Positions 26,530 to 34,888 of a stretch of DNA of 64,000 bases are shown in pieces. A program made the position numbers and the translations under genes. Position 1 is the first letter of the stretch, and each line of letters starts with the position of its first letter. The DNA is from NORP240 sp046047495 (GTDB taxonomy: Bacteria; Pseudomonadota; Gammaproteobacteria; Pseudomonadales; Pseudohongiellaceae): the NCBI GenBank assembly GCA_046047495.1, contig JBJOHV010000011.1:1-64000 (forward strand), read 5' to 3'. Under the pieces are notes generated by a model that was given only the letters and a program-made list of their open reading frames with translations, had not been told where the DNA came from and ran no database searches.

Positions 26530-27246
26530 TCACTCCACCTTGGTGAAAATCATCATGTGCTGCCAGGGCAGAAAGTCCAGGGTGTCGGTCCATTCCAGAT
26601 TGAACACACTCATCTCCAGCACCGCCTGCTGCTCAGTCATCTTGTGCAGCGGACGGATCGGCACCGTGGGATCCTCTGCCCGGTATTCCAGCAGAAAAAT
26701 CCGCCCGCCGGGTTTCAGCGCCTGATAGATGCCACGGATCATTTCGTAGGGATGGGAGAACTCATGGTAGGCATCCACCATGAGCGCCGCATCGATGGAA
26801 TTTGGCGGCAGGTTGGGATCGTCGATGCGCCCCAGCACCCCGTCGATGTTGCTGACAACCTCCGCTACCTTGCGCTCTTCGATGAGGGCCAGCATTTCCG
26901 GCTGGATATCCACGGCCAACACCTTGCCCTGCGGCACCTGGCGGGCAATGCGGAAGGAAAAATACCCGGAACCGGCGCCGATATCCGCCACCACCGCATC
27001 GGCCGCCAGATTCATGTTGCGCACCACCTCGTCGGGCATTTCCTCCTGGATGCGGGTGGGCCGCTCCAGCCAATCGGCGGCCTGATGGCCCATCACCAGG
27101 GAAATCTCCCGCCCCATGTAGAATTTGCCGGTTCCCCCCTGACTGCGCGGGGCCATGACGTAGTCCGGCTGGGTTTGCGCACCCGCCGGTACGATCAACA
27201 GCAGACTGAGGCAGACTGTGGACAACAGCTTGAAAGCTGATTTCAT
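26530..27246 (-). CDS. Class I SAM-dependent methyltransferase with signal peptide
   Basis: The 238-residue protein begins MKSAFKLLSTVCLSLLLIVPAGAQ, a convincing Sec signal peptide. A methyltransferase core follows: VVADIGAGSGYFSFRIA (motif I), VLAVDIQPEML, DAALMVDAYHEFSHP and ALKPGGRIFLLEY. The SAM-binding motifs look intact. Because SAM is a cytosolic cofactor, an exported methyltransferase is puzzling; the leader may instead be a membrane anchor, or the protein may use another ligand. It follows the small zinc-finger gene on the same strand. Confidence 0.83.
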   Translation of the reverse strand: MKSAFKLLSTVCLSLLLIVPAGAQTQPDYVMAPRSQGGTGKFYMGREISLVMGHQAADWLERPTRIQEEMPDEVVRNMNLAADAVVADIGAGSGYFSFRIARQVPQGKVLAVDIQPEMLALIEERKVAEVVSNIDGVLGRIDDPNLPPNSIDAALMVDAYHEFSHPYEMIRGIYQALKPGGRIFLLEYRAEDPTVPIRPLHKMTEQQAVLEMSVFNLEWTDTLDFLPWQHMMIFTKVE

Positions 27247-27403
27247 GGACAGATTCCTTCCGGGGTGGGTGATGATGATGCGGCCAATTGTGTGGCGACA
27301 GAGCCGCGATTATTGCAAAAGGGAGGGTATTTGCAAGGGATGATCGGTGACCGTGGCTGGCCACCGGGAACCTTGCAAAAAAGTCTACTGGAGCAAGGAG
27401 GGC

Positions 27404-27580
27404 TTAAAGCAACCTGAGCAGTCGCTGACCGGAGCCCTTGCACTTGGGGCACAGGGTAGTGCCGGGCATCTTGCCGGCCCCATTGCAGACGTTGCAAACA
27501 TCCGGATAGGGTTTGCTGAGAATGGCGCGCAATTCCTTCAAGGCTTGAACGGGGACTTGCTTGTCAGCCACACTGGCCAT
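27404..27580 (-). CDS. Small DnaJ-type zinc-finger protein, 58 residues
   Basis: The gene is short but well supported. An ATG at 27580 is preceded by GGAGG nine bases upstream, and the frame ends in TAA at 27404. The product starts MASVADKQVPVQALKELRAI and then carries two DnaJ-like half-fingers, CNVCNGAGK and CPKCKGSGQ, separated by eight residues. Two CXXCXGXG elements would bind one zinc ion. Similar modules in DnaJ and BSD2-like proteins act in protein folding; the role here is unknown. The methyltransferase gene lies 157 bases downstream on the same strand. Confidence 0.8.
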   Translation of the reverse strand: MASVADKQVPVQALKELRAILSKPYPDVCNVCNGAGKMPGTTLCPKCKGSGQRLLRLL

Positions 27581-27741
27581 CGTCGATTACCTCCAACTGC
27601 ACCTCAACCGACAGGATTTTTAGCTTGGCTATGCTGTTTTTGCCTGGCTCACAATCGCTGCTTCACGGCGGGGATTATGCGCCATAGCCAAACAGCGGAT
27701 TGTTAACCAGCGCACACTTCATGCACCCGGCCCTAAAGAAA

Positions 27742-27782
27742 TTTTGTAAATTGTTTTACTAATAGTTTCATATAGTTATACT
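27742..27782 (+). promoter_or_regulatory. AT-rich promoter region of the CoA transferase gene
   Basis: A strikingly AT-rich stretch (27735-27805) precedes the gene. TATACT at 27777-27782 is a good -10 box; the -35 region is weak (TTGTTT at 20 bases or TTTTAC at 17). This leaves a leader of about 45 bases. Confidence 0.35.
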
Positions 27783-27834
27783 TGTTTTAGCATTTAATTT
27801 ATCACCAAATTACAGACGCTTCTGTAGGAAAATT

Positions 27835-29019
27835 ATGACTAATGTACTGGAAGGCATTCGGGTCTTGGATTTTGGCCGCTACATTGCTGGGCCGTTCTGC
27901 GCCACCCTGTTGGGAGACCTCGGCGCCGAGGTGATTCGCATCGAAAAACTGGATGGCAGTGAGGACCGTTATCTGTCCCCTGTCACCACCACCGGGGATG
28001 GTGCACTGTTCATGCAAATGGGCCGCAACAAACTCGGCATGACCCTCAATCCCATGAAGCCCGAGGGTCGGGAGGTGGTCAAACGCCTGGTGGCAACCGC
28101 GGATGTGGTGGTGGCGAATCTGCCACCCGATACCCTGGCCGCCATGGGACTGGACTACGACAGTTTGAAAGCCATAAAGCCAGACATCATCCTCACCATG
28201 ATCTCGGCGTTCGGCAGTGGCGGCCCCTATGCCAACCGGGTGGGCTTCGATGGTTTGGGTCAGGCCATGTCCGGTGCCATGTACCTGTCCGGCACGCCCG
28301 AGCAGCCGGTGAAATCCTACGCACCCTTCATCGATTTCGGTACTGCCAGCCTGTGCGCCTTTGGCACCCTGGCGGCACTTTACGAGCGCCGCAAAACCGG
28401 TCGCGGTCAGCTGGTGGAAGGTGCCCTTCTCAATACCGCTCTGACCATGATGAACGGTACACTCATCGAGCAGGCCGTCATCCAGCGCAACCGGGACGCC
28501 ACCCTCAACCGCTCCCAGACGTCGGCGCCGGCAGACACCTTCAAGACCCGTGACGGCTGGGTGCTGGTGCAGTCCGTGGGCGGCCCCCTGTTCGAGCGCT
28601 GGGTGCAGCTCATGGGTGAACCCCAGTGGCTGGAGGACCCCCGCTTCGTCTCCGACATCAGCCGAGGTGACCATGGCGATGTCATCAGTGAGCGCCTGGC
28701 CCGCTGGTGCGGAGAACGCACCACCGATGAAGTGCTGGCTGCCATGGAAGCGGCCCGTATCCCGGCAGGACCGGTGCTTTCACCCCAGCAGGTTCTGGAG
28801 GACCCCCATGTTGTGGCCAAGGGTCTGCTGCAGGCCACCAGCTACCCGGGCATGTCCCAGCCGGCACCGGTCATGCAGACTCCGGTAAGCCTGTCCGCCA
28901 CCCCCGGCGAGATCCGTCAGCGGGCACCGACCCTGGGCGAACATACCGATGCCATCATGGCGGAGCTGGGCTATTCCCCTGAGGAGATTGCCACCCTGCG
29001 GCAGAAACGGGTGATCTGA
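27835..29019 (+). CDS. CaiB/BaiF family CoA transferase (class III)
   Basis: The 394-residue protein has the class III signatures: LEGIRVLDFGRYIAGPFCATLLGDLGAEVIRIEKLDG at the N-terminus, NLPPDTLAAMGLDYDSLKAIKPDII, ISAFGSGGPYANRVGFDGLGQAMSG, and FIDFGTASLCAFGTLAALYERRKTGRGQ, whose Asp is likely the catalytic one. It moves CoA between carboxylic acids. The substrates cannot be read. No acyl-CoA dehydrogenase neighbours it, though ETF-QO is elsewhere in the window. The exported hydrolase gene follows after 104 bases. Confidence 0.92.
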   Translation: MTNVLEGIRVLDFGRYIAGPFCATLLGDLGAEVIRIEKLDGSEDRYLSPVTTTGDGALFMQMGRNKLGMTLNPMKPEGREVVKRLVATADVVVANLPPDTLAAMGLDYDSLKAIKPDIILTMISAFGSGGPYANRVGFDGLGQAMSGAMYLSGTPEQPVKSYAPFIDFGTASLCAFGTLAALYERRKTGRGQLVEGALLNTALTMMNGTLIEQAVIQRNRDATLNRSQTSAPADTFKTRDGWVLVQSVGGPLFERWVQLMGEPQWLEDPRFVSDISRGDHGDVISERLARWCGERTTDEVLAAMEAARIPAGPVLSPQQVLEDPHVVAKGLLQATSYPGMSQPAPVMQTPVSLSATPGEIRQRAPTLGEHTDAIMAELGYSPEEIATLRQKRVI

Positions 29020-29123
29020 AGGATCCGCCTTAATCCCCAGGGTCATGGGGTGTATAGTGCCCAGGACAACTTGCCACCGGACAATCAAAAACCCCATCGT
29101 CAACAACAGGCTGGAGAACAATA

Positions 29124-30263
29124 ATGAACAACCTGTCCCTCAAAATCCTTGCCCTGCCCTTGATCATGCTGGCGAGTCTGCCCGCACTGGCCGATCATGA
29201 CGTGCTGTCTCTGGACCATTATGTCAGTGTGCAGTCCAGGGCCCCATCCATGGCAGGTGAGACAGCGCAGATTTATGTCCGTGAACGAACCCTGGCCCAG
29301 ACCGGCCTGCGGGGCAACGACCTGGAAGGCAAGGTGGTGTTGTTCGTGCATGGCGCCGGCACACCGGCAGAAGTGGCCTTTGACGTACCCCATGAGGGGT
29401 TCAGCTGGATGGCTTATCTGGCGGCGGCCGGATTCGACACCTTCGCCATGGATACCACGGGCTATGGGCGCTCCACCCGTCCCCATGTCATGAACGACAT
29501 CTGCAACCTGGCGCCGCAGGCCCAGCAGGATTTCATCCCGGAACTACTGTCGGCCCCCTGTGAACCCAGCTATCCCTTCGCCGCCACCACCATCGAATCG
29601 GACTGGCATGACATCGATGCGGTAGTGGACCATCTGCGCAGGATCCGTGACGTGGACACCGTGCATCTGGTGGCCTGGTCGCTGGGCGGTCCGCGCGCCG
29701 CCGGCTATGCCGCTCTGCATCCCGATAAAGTGGGACGCCTGGTACTGCTGGCCCCGGCTTACAGCCGCAATCGCGCCGCCGGTGCGCCGGAATCCATCCC
29801 CGTGCCGGGAACCGCCTTTACCAAGCAATCACGGGTCGACTTCGACAATGGCTGGAATCGCCAGGTGGGATGCAGCAATCAGTACACACGCGCGGTGAGC
29901 GATGCGGTATGGACCGCCATGCTGGCCTCGGATCCTGTGGGTGCCACCTGGGGCAGCGGTGTGCGACGCGCACCCAATACCACCGTCTGGGGCTGGACCC
30001 CGGAGGTGGTGGGCAAAACCCAGGCTCCCATGCTGCTGGTAGGGGCGGCCGAGGACGTGCAGGTGCCGGCGGCCCGGGTCCGGGAGCTGTATGAGGATCT
30101 GGGGGCGACGGAGAAAGTCTTCCTGGATCTGGGATGCGCGTCCCACAACGCCATGTGGGAGGTCAACGCGCCCCTGTTGTTCGATGCCTCACTGCAATGG
30201 CTGCAGGACGGCCAGGTGGACGGCATGAGCAATGGCGTCCTGGTCAAAGGCTATTACGAGTAA
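29124..30263 (+). CDS. Exported alpha/beta hydrolase
   Basis: The 379-residue protein has a signal peptide (LSLKILALPLIMLASLPALA). The hydrolase core is complete: VVLFVHGAGTP (oxyanion loop), VAWSLGGPRAAGY with the nucleophile Ser, GAAEDVQVP with the likely Asp and CASHNAMWE with the likely His. A cap region between residues 110 and 175 carries two cysteines (DICNLAP, SAPCEP). The substrate is unknown. A GGAGAACAATA stretch precedes the ATG. Its 3' end overlaps the convergent rimO gene by ten bases. Confidence 0.87.
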   Translation: MNNLSLKILALPLIMLASLPALADHDVLSLDHYVSVQSRAPSMAGETAQIYVRERTLAQTGLRGNDLEGKVVLFVHGAGTPAEVAFDVPHEGFSWMAYLAAAGFDTFAMDTTGYGRSTRPHVMNDICNLAPQAQQDFIPELLSAPCEPSYPFAATTIESDWHDIDAVVDHLRRIRDVDTVHLVAWSLGGPRAAGYAALHPDKVGRLVLLAPAYSRNRAAGAPESIPVPGTAFTKQSRVDFDNGWNRQVGCSNQYTRAVSDAVWTAMLASDPVGATWGSGVRRAPNTTVWGWTPEVVGKTQAPMLLVGAAEDVQVPAARVRELYEDLGATEKVFLDLGCASHNAMWEVNAPLLFDASLQWLQDGQVDGMSNGVLVKGYYE

Positions 30264-31588
30264 TCCGCATACAGGTCATAGTCATCCGCAGCGGTGACTG
30301 TGACCTGCACCAGGCCCCCCGGATTCAGCTCGGCTTCGGTATCGATATAGACCAGGCCATCGATTTCCGGCGCATCGGCACTGGAGCGTCCCACCGCGCC
30401 CTCCTCGTCCACGCTGTCGATCAACACCTCAATGGTCTTGCCGATCCTGCCTTGCAGGCGCTCCGCGGAAATGCGCTGCTGGGTCGCCATGAAGCGCTCC
30501 CAACGCTCCTGCTTGATGGTGTCGGGAACCGGGTCCGGCAATTCATTAGACCTGGCGCCTTCCACCGGTGAGTACTGGAAACAGCCCACCCGATCCAGCT
30601 GCGCCTCTTCGAGAAAATCCAGCAGTTCCTGAAACTCATCCTCGGTCTCTCCGGGAAAACCCACGATGAAGGTGCTGCGCAGTGTCAGCTCCGGGCAGAT
30701 GTCACGCCAGGCCTTGATGCGCTGCAGTGTGTTTTCCGTCGCCGCCGGCCGCTTCATGAGTTTCAAAATCCGGCTGCTGGCATGCTGGAACGGAATGTCC
30801 AGGTAAGGCAGCAGCTTGCCCTCCGCCATCAGGGGAATCACACCATCCACATGGGGATAGGGGTAAACATAGTGCAGCCGTACCCACACCCCCAGGTCCG
30901 CCAGGGCCTCGCACAGCCCCTGCATGCTGGCCTTGACCGGACGCCCCTGCCAGAAACCGGTGCGATAGCGGATATCCACGCCGTAGGCACTGGTGTCCTG
31001 GGAGATCACCAGCAGCTCGCGCACGCCGGCATTCACCAGGCGCTGGGCCTCTTCGAGTACATCTCCCACCGGGCGGCTTACAAGGTCTCCCCGCATGGAG
31101 GGAATGATGCAGAAGGAACAGCGGTGGTTGCAGCCTTCGGAAATCTTCAGATAGGCGTAGTGGCGCGGGGTCAGCTTGATGCCCTGGGGCGGCACCAGGT
31201 CGATGAGTGGATTATGGGCAGAGGTATCCGGCGGGATGACCCCATGCACCGCAGTGACCACCTCTTCGTAGGCATGGGGGCCGGTCACGCTCAGCACCTT
31301 CGGGTGCACGTTGGTGATGGCGTCTTTCTGGGCACCCAGGCAACCGGTCACGATGACCTTGCCGTTCTCCTGCAGCGCCTCACCGATGGCATCCAGGGAT
31401 TCCTGCTTGGCACTGTCGATGAAACCGCAGGTATTGACCACCACCACATCGGCATCGGCGTAGCTGGAGACGATGTCATAACCCTCCATGCGCAACTGGG
31501 TGAGTATGCGTTCGGAGTCCACCAGGGCCTTGGGGCAACCCAGAGAGACGAATCCAACCTTGTTGCTGGCTGTGGTTTTGTTCGACAT
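30254..31588 (-). CDS. rimO: Ribosomal protein S12 methylthiotransferase
   Basis: The 444-residue protein shows the MTTase plan: N-terminal domain with cysteines in LGCPKALVDSE, NTCGFIDSA and TGCLGA, a radical-SAM core with CNHRCSFCIIPSMRG (CX3CX2C), and a C-terminal TRAM domain. It adds a methylthio group to the conserved Asp of ribosomal protein S12. The GCPKALVDSE signature distinguishes RimO from MiaB. It stands alone, converging with the hydrolase gene. Confidence 0.96.
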   Translation of the reverse strand: MSNKTTASNKVGFVSLGCPKALVDSERILTQLRMEGYDIVSSYADADVVVVNTCGFIDSAKQESLDAIGEALQENGKVIVTGCLGAQKDAITNVHPKVLSVTGPHAYEEVVTAVHGVIPPDTSAHNPLIDLVPPQGIKLTPRHYAYLKISEGCNHRCSFCIIPSMRGDLVSRPVGDVLEEAQRLVNAGVRELLVISQDTSAYGVDIRYRTGFWQGRPVKASMQGLCEALADLGVWVRLHYVYPYPHVDGVIPLMAEGKLLPYLDIPFQHASSRILKLMKRPAATENTLQRIKAWRDICPELTLRSTFIVGFPGETEDEFQELLDFLEEAQLDRVGCFQYSPVEGARSNELPDPVPDTIKQERWERFMATQQRISAERLQGRIGKTIEVLIDSVDEEGAVGRSSADAPEIDGLVYIDTEAELNPGGLVQVTVTAADDYDLYADYS

Positions 31589-31683
31589 GATCAGGTGATG
31601 GCGGCGGGCGGCCGGCGGCGACAGAAAAGGCGCGCATTGTACTCGCCGCTGCCCAAAAAGTGAATTCGCCTGGAGTCCGAGGA

Positions 31684-33033
31684 CTAAAATTCAATGTTCA
31701 CCTGGGTATAGACATACAAGGTGCGGGACCCGTCCGGCCCACCCGGCACCTCACGGGGGAAACGCCCATACCAAAGCGCCGAGCCGCCGATCTCCCACTG
31801 CAGGGTGTCCGGTATCAACCAGTGACGGACTCTGAAATCCAGTGTCCGACCCAGGGTTTTACCGGCCCGGCCGGTGGGATCCTGGAGCCGGGCTATGATC
31901 CACTGATCCGTGGCGGAATCCAGGCGTGCATACTGCAGGATCACACGGCCGTCGGTTGTGCCGTTGTTGAAAAGGTAACGGATACCCGGCACAGCAGCGT
32001 TGGAGCGGGTCAAGGGACCATGAATGCTGGTATTGCCAAGGTCACCCCTGCGGGTGCCGTAAAATCGCTCGTAGCGTTCGAAGGTGTCGGTTCGCACATC
32101 ATCGCCGGTGGCGAGATCATATTCCACGGACAGGCGATGACCCCAGGCTGAGTTCCAGGTAAAGCCCGCTTCAGCGTGCAGCATCCGCGCCCTGACATCC
32201 GTTTTCGGCGCACCCGGCAGAACCGAAATCGACTGTTCCCCGGAGCGCCAGGCTGCCTCCAGATCGAAATCCCACTGGCCTCGGGACTGGGGCCTGATCA
32301 GCCGCAGTCCGGGAGCGATCACGTCACGGTCCAGCGTGGCGCGCCCGTTCTCGTCCTTTTCCCGCAGACCATAGACCAGCAGATCACCCCGTATGCCCTG
32401 GTAGAACACCGGATGCTGATAGTGCACACCCCAGAACCTGCGGGTCTTGTCGTCTTCGTCCACCTCAATCCGGTTGTCGTCCAGTGACGCGCGGTCAGCC
32501 GGAAGCTTGCCGACCGGTGCCACGAAAAAGCTGTCGAGCTGGCCGCCGTTGCCGAACCGGTTGATCCAGTGCATCCCGGTATAGCCATTGATGGTATTGC
32601 GAAAATCATTGCGTTCCACGAAGCGGCGACTGCCGATGTCCAGAGTGAAACGCCCCAGCTTGAGCAGGGATCTCTCCAGCCACGGGGTGGAGCCGGACGC
32701 CAGGTCCACGCTGCCATACAACTGCAGGGGCTCGAAGGCATTCACATAGCTGGTGCTGAGGGGCGTGCCACCATCATCCAGATAGGTCCGGGAATCCTGC
32801 AGCTCGAACTGCAGCCCGAAGGCGTTGTGCTGCACTGAGGCTTGCACCACGGTACGTACAGCCAGCAGCTGGTCACTGCCCTCCAGTCCTCGCCGGAATT
32901 GGCCATCCAGGGCCTCGTAGCGTGCCTGGATTTCACCGGAAAAATTGAACTGGGTGGCTTCCGCCGCCACAGCCTCGCCAATCTGGACCACGCCAAGACT
33001 CAGCACGAACGTGAGCCCAACCCGGGTCCTCAT
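31684..33033 (-). CDS. Alginate-export-family outer membrane porin
   Basis: The 449-residue protein begins with a signal peptide (MRTRVGLTFVLSLGVVQIGEAVAAEA) and is otherwise beta-rich with alternating aromatic girdles (FNFSGEIQARYEALDGQFRRG, RLSVEYDLATGDD). It ends YVYTQVNIEF, with the terminal Phe of outer membrane barrels. The pattern matches the AlgE/alginate-export barrel family, members of which pass various anions. The ATG at 33033 overlaps the ArsR stop (ATGA), giving tight co-translation. No alginate synthesis genes are nearby, so alginate itself is an unlikely substrate. Confidence 0.83.
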   Translation of the reverse strand: MRTRVGLTFVLSLGVVQIGEAVAAEATQFNFSGEIQARYEALDGQFRRGLEGSDQLLAVRTVVQASVQHNAFGLQFELQDSRTYLDDGGTPLSTSYVNAFEPLQLYGSVDLASGSTPWLERSLLKLGRFTLDIGSRRFVERNDFRNTINGYTGMHWINRFGNGGQLDSFFVAPVGKLPADRASLDDNRIEVDEDDKTRRFWGVHYQHPVFYQGIRGDLLVYGLREKDENGRATLDRDVIAPGLRLIRPQSRGQWDFDLEAAWRSGEQSISVLPGAPKTDVRARMLHAEAGFTWNSAWGHRLSVEYDLATGDDVRTDTFERYERFYGTRRGDLGNTSIHGPLTRSNAAVPGIRYLFNNGTTDGRVILQYARLDSATDQWIIARLQDPTGRAGKTLGRTLDFRVRHWLIPDTLQWEIGGSALWYGRFPREVPGGPDGSRTLYVYTQVNIEF

Positions 33034-33350
33034 GATTTGATTTTCAGTCCACATAGTTCCGGGCGCCCCTCACAACAGTCATTCACCAGAAATCCAATCA
33101 GCTTGCGTAATTCGATGTGATTTACCCTGTAAATGATCCTTTGCTGATCGCGCTCCGACAGCAGCAGCCCCGCTTGCTCCAGCGTTCTCAAATGAGTGGA
33201 CAGTGTGGAAGGCGGCACCTTGAAGTGCGCGGCTATGTCTCCTGCGGAACGACCGGCGTCCTCGGCTTCGATCACGTAACGAAACACCTTGAGGCGCAAT
33301 TCATTGCCGAGAGCGGAAAATTTGTAGTTGGCTTTCAAGGGGAAATACAT
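33030..33350 (-). CDS. ArsR family transcriptional regulator with C-terminal cysteine cluster
   Basis: The 106-residue protein has the ArsR winged helix (AGDIAAHFKVPPSTLSTHLRTLEQAGLL, about residues 36-64, then the wing RIIYRVN). The tail DCCEGRPELC holds Cys92, Cys93 and Cys100. Three C-terminal cysteines of this sort bind As(III) in Acidithiobacillus ferrooxidans ArsR, so a metalloid or soft-metal inducer is plausible, though inferred. The helix-3 CxC site of classical ArsR is absent. It is the first gene of a two-gene operon with the porin, and an inverted repeat lies just upstream. Confidence 0.88.
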   Translation of the reverse strand: MYFPLKANYKFSALGNELRLKVFRYVIEAEDAGRSAGDIAAHFKVPPSTLSTHLRTLEQAGLLLSERDQQRIIYRVNHIELRKLIGFLVNDCCEGRPELCGLKIKS

Positions 33351-33354
33351 TCGT

Positions 33355-33376
33355 TATTTCGGGAATTAGCGAAATA
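33355..33376. promoter_or_regulatory. Inverted repeat, likely ArsR operator
   Basis: TATTTCG at 33355-33361 is the exact complement of CGAAATA at 33370-33376, with an eight-base AT-rich centre. It lies 5 to 26 bases before the arsR start, where a repressor would block transcription, and 40 bases before the divergent photolyase gene. Confidence 0.55.
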
Positions 33377-33415
33377 CTAAACTGCAATTTATAGGAATGC
33401 AAATTTGGTCATGGC

Positions 33416-34888
33416 ATGACAATCCAGGCAGTCATGGTTGACGTACCTGAACCTGTGACTCCGCCCATTGCCATCATGTGGTTCCGCCAGGACCTGCGCC
33501 TGGCGGACAATCCCGCCCTTCTGGCCGCTGCTCGCCAGGGCGCAGTGCTGCCTGTGTACATACTCGATGATGTGAATCCCGGCGACTGGCGCATGGGCGC
33601 CGCGTCACGCTGGTGGCTGCATCAGTCATTGACCCGCCTCAAGGAGTCACTGGATAACCGGCTGCTCCTGTTGCGGGGCGACCCCCGACAACTGCTGCCC
33701 CTGCTGGCCCGCTCCCACCAGGCTGAGGCGGTGTACTGGAACCGCTGTTATGAACCCTGGCGTCAACAGCGCGACAGCGCCATCAAGCAGAACCTCAGAG
33801 ATTCCGGCATTGCGGTGCACAGCAGCAAGGCCTCCCTGCTGTGGGAGCCCTGGGAAGTGCACAAGCAGGATGGCTCGGCCTATCGGGTATTCACTCCCTT
33901 TTACAAAAACGGCTGTCTGGCCCAGCCGGAACCACGACAACCCCTGGCCCGCCCGGAATCACTGACTCTGGTTGATCACGGCATCACAGATCAAGGAATC
34001 GACGTGTTGCGACTGCTGCCATCCATCACCTGGTATGAATCCATGGCTTCCAGCTGGGCATCTGGTGAGCAGGGTGCCCGGGCCACCCTCGATGCGTTTC
34101 TGGAACAGGGGCTGCATCACTACAAGAAAGGCCGTGACTTCCCTGCCCTGAATGCCGTGTCCAGGCTGTCACCCTATCTGCACCACGGCGAACTGTCACC
34201 CTTTCAGGTTTGGCATGCCGTCATGCAGGCGGCGCCTGCTGCAGGCCTGGAGGATCAGATCGAACACTTTCGCCGGGAGCTGGTGTGGCGCGAATTCTCC
34301 CACCATCTGCTGTACCACTTTCCACAGCTGACCCGGCAAAATCTGCAGGCGGCCTTCGATCGCTTTCCCTGGCGCTCGGACCCGATGGCTCTGCGGCGCT
34401 GGCAACGGGGCCTGACGGGCTATCCCATCGTGGACGCCGGCATGCGTGAACTGTGGCAGACCGGCTACATGCACAACCGGGTGCGCATGATCGTGGCCTC
34501 ATTTCTGGTCAAGAATCTGCTGCTCCACTGGCATCACGGTGAGGACTGGTTCTGGGATTGTCTGGTGGATGCCAACCTGGCCAATAACAGTGCCAGTTGG
34601 CAGTGGGTGGCTGGCTGCGGCGCCGATGCCGCACCCTATTTCCGCATCTTCAATCCGGTGACCCAGGGACTGAAGTTCGATGCAACAGGAACCTATGTCA
34701 GACGTTATGTACCGGAACTGGCAAAGCTGCCCGATCGCTGGCTGCACGATCCATCGTCGGCGCCAGCCGAGGTGCTGCGGCAGGCCGGGATCATCCTCGA
34801 CAAGGACTACCCGCGGGCCATGGTGGATCTGCGGGAATCCCGGGAGCGGGCCCTGGCCGCCTATCAGTCACTCAAATCCGTAGTCTGA
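33416..34888 (+). CDS. phr: Deoxyribodipyrimidine photolyase
   Basis: The 490-residue protein belongs to the cryptochrome/photolyase family. The N-terminal antenna domain opens with IMWFRQDLRLADNPALLAA; the C-terminal FAD domain has REFSHHLLYHFP, TGYPIVDAGMRELWQTGYMHNRVRMIVASFLVKNLL and DANLANNSASWQWVAGCGADAAPYFRIFNP. It repairs cyclobutane pyrimidine dimers with blue light. The ATG at 33416 has no clear ribosome binding site; 33434 is an alternative. Its 3' end overlaps the convergent ADP-ribosylglycohydrolase gene by 25 bases. Confidence 0.95.
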   Translation: MTIQAVMVDVPEPVTPPIAIMWFRQDLRLADNPALLAAARQGAVLPVYILDDVNPGDWRMGAASRWWLHQSLTRLKESLDNRLLLLRGDPRQLLPLLARSHQAEAVYWNRCYEPWRQQRDSAIKQNLRDSGIAVHSSKASLLWEPWEVHKQDGSAYRVFTPFYKNGCLAQPEPRQPLARPESLTLVDHGITDQGIDVLRLLPSITWYESMASSWASGEQGARATLDAFLEQGLHHYKKGRDFPALNAVSRLSPYLHHGELSPFQVWHAVMQAAPAAGLEDQIEHFRRELVWREFSHHLLYHFPQLTRQNLQAAFDRFPWRSDPMALRRWQRGLTGYPIVDAGMRELWQTGYMHNRVRMIVASFLVKNLLLHWHHGEDWFWDCLVDANLANNSASWQWVAGCGADAAPYFRIFNPVTQGLKFDATGTYVRRYVPELAKLPDRWLHDPSSAPAEVLRQAGIILDKDYPRAMVDLRESRERALAAYQSLKSVV

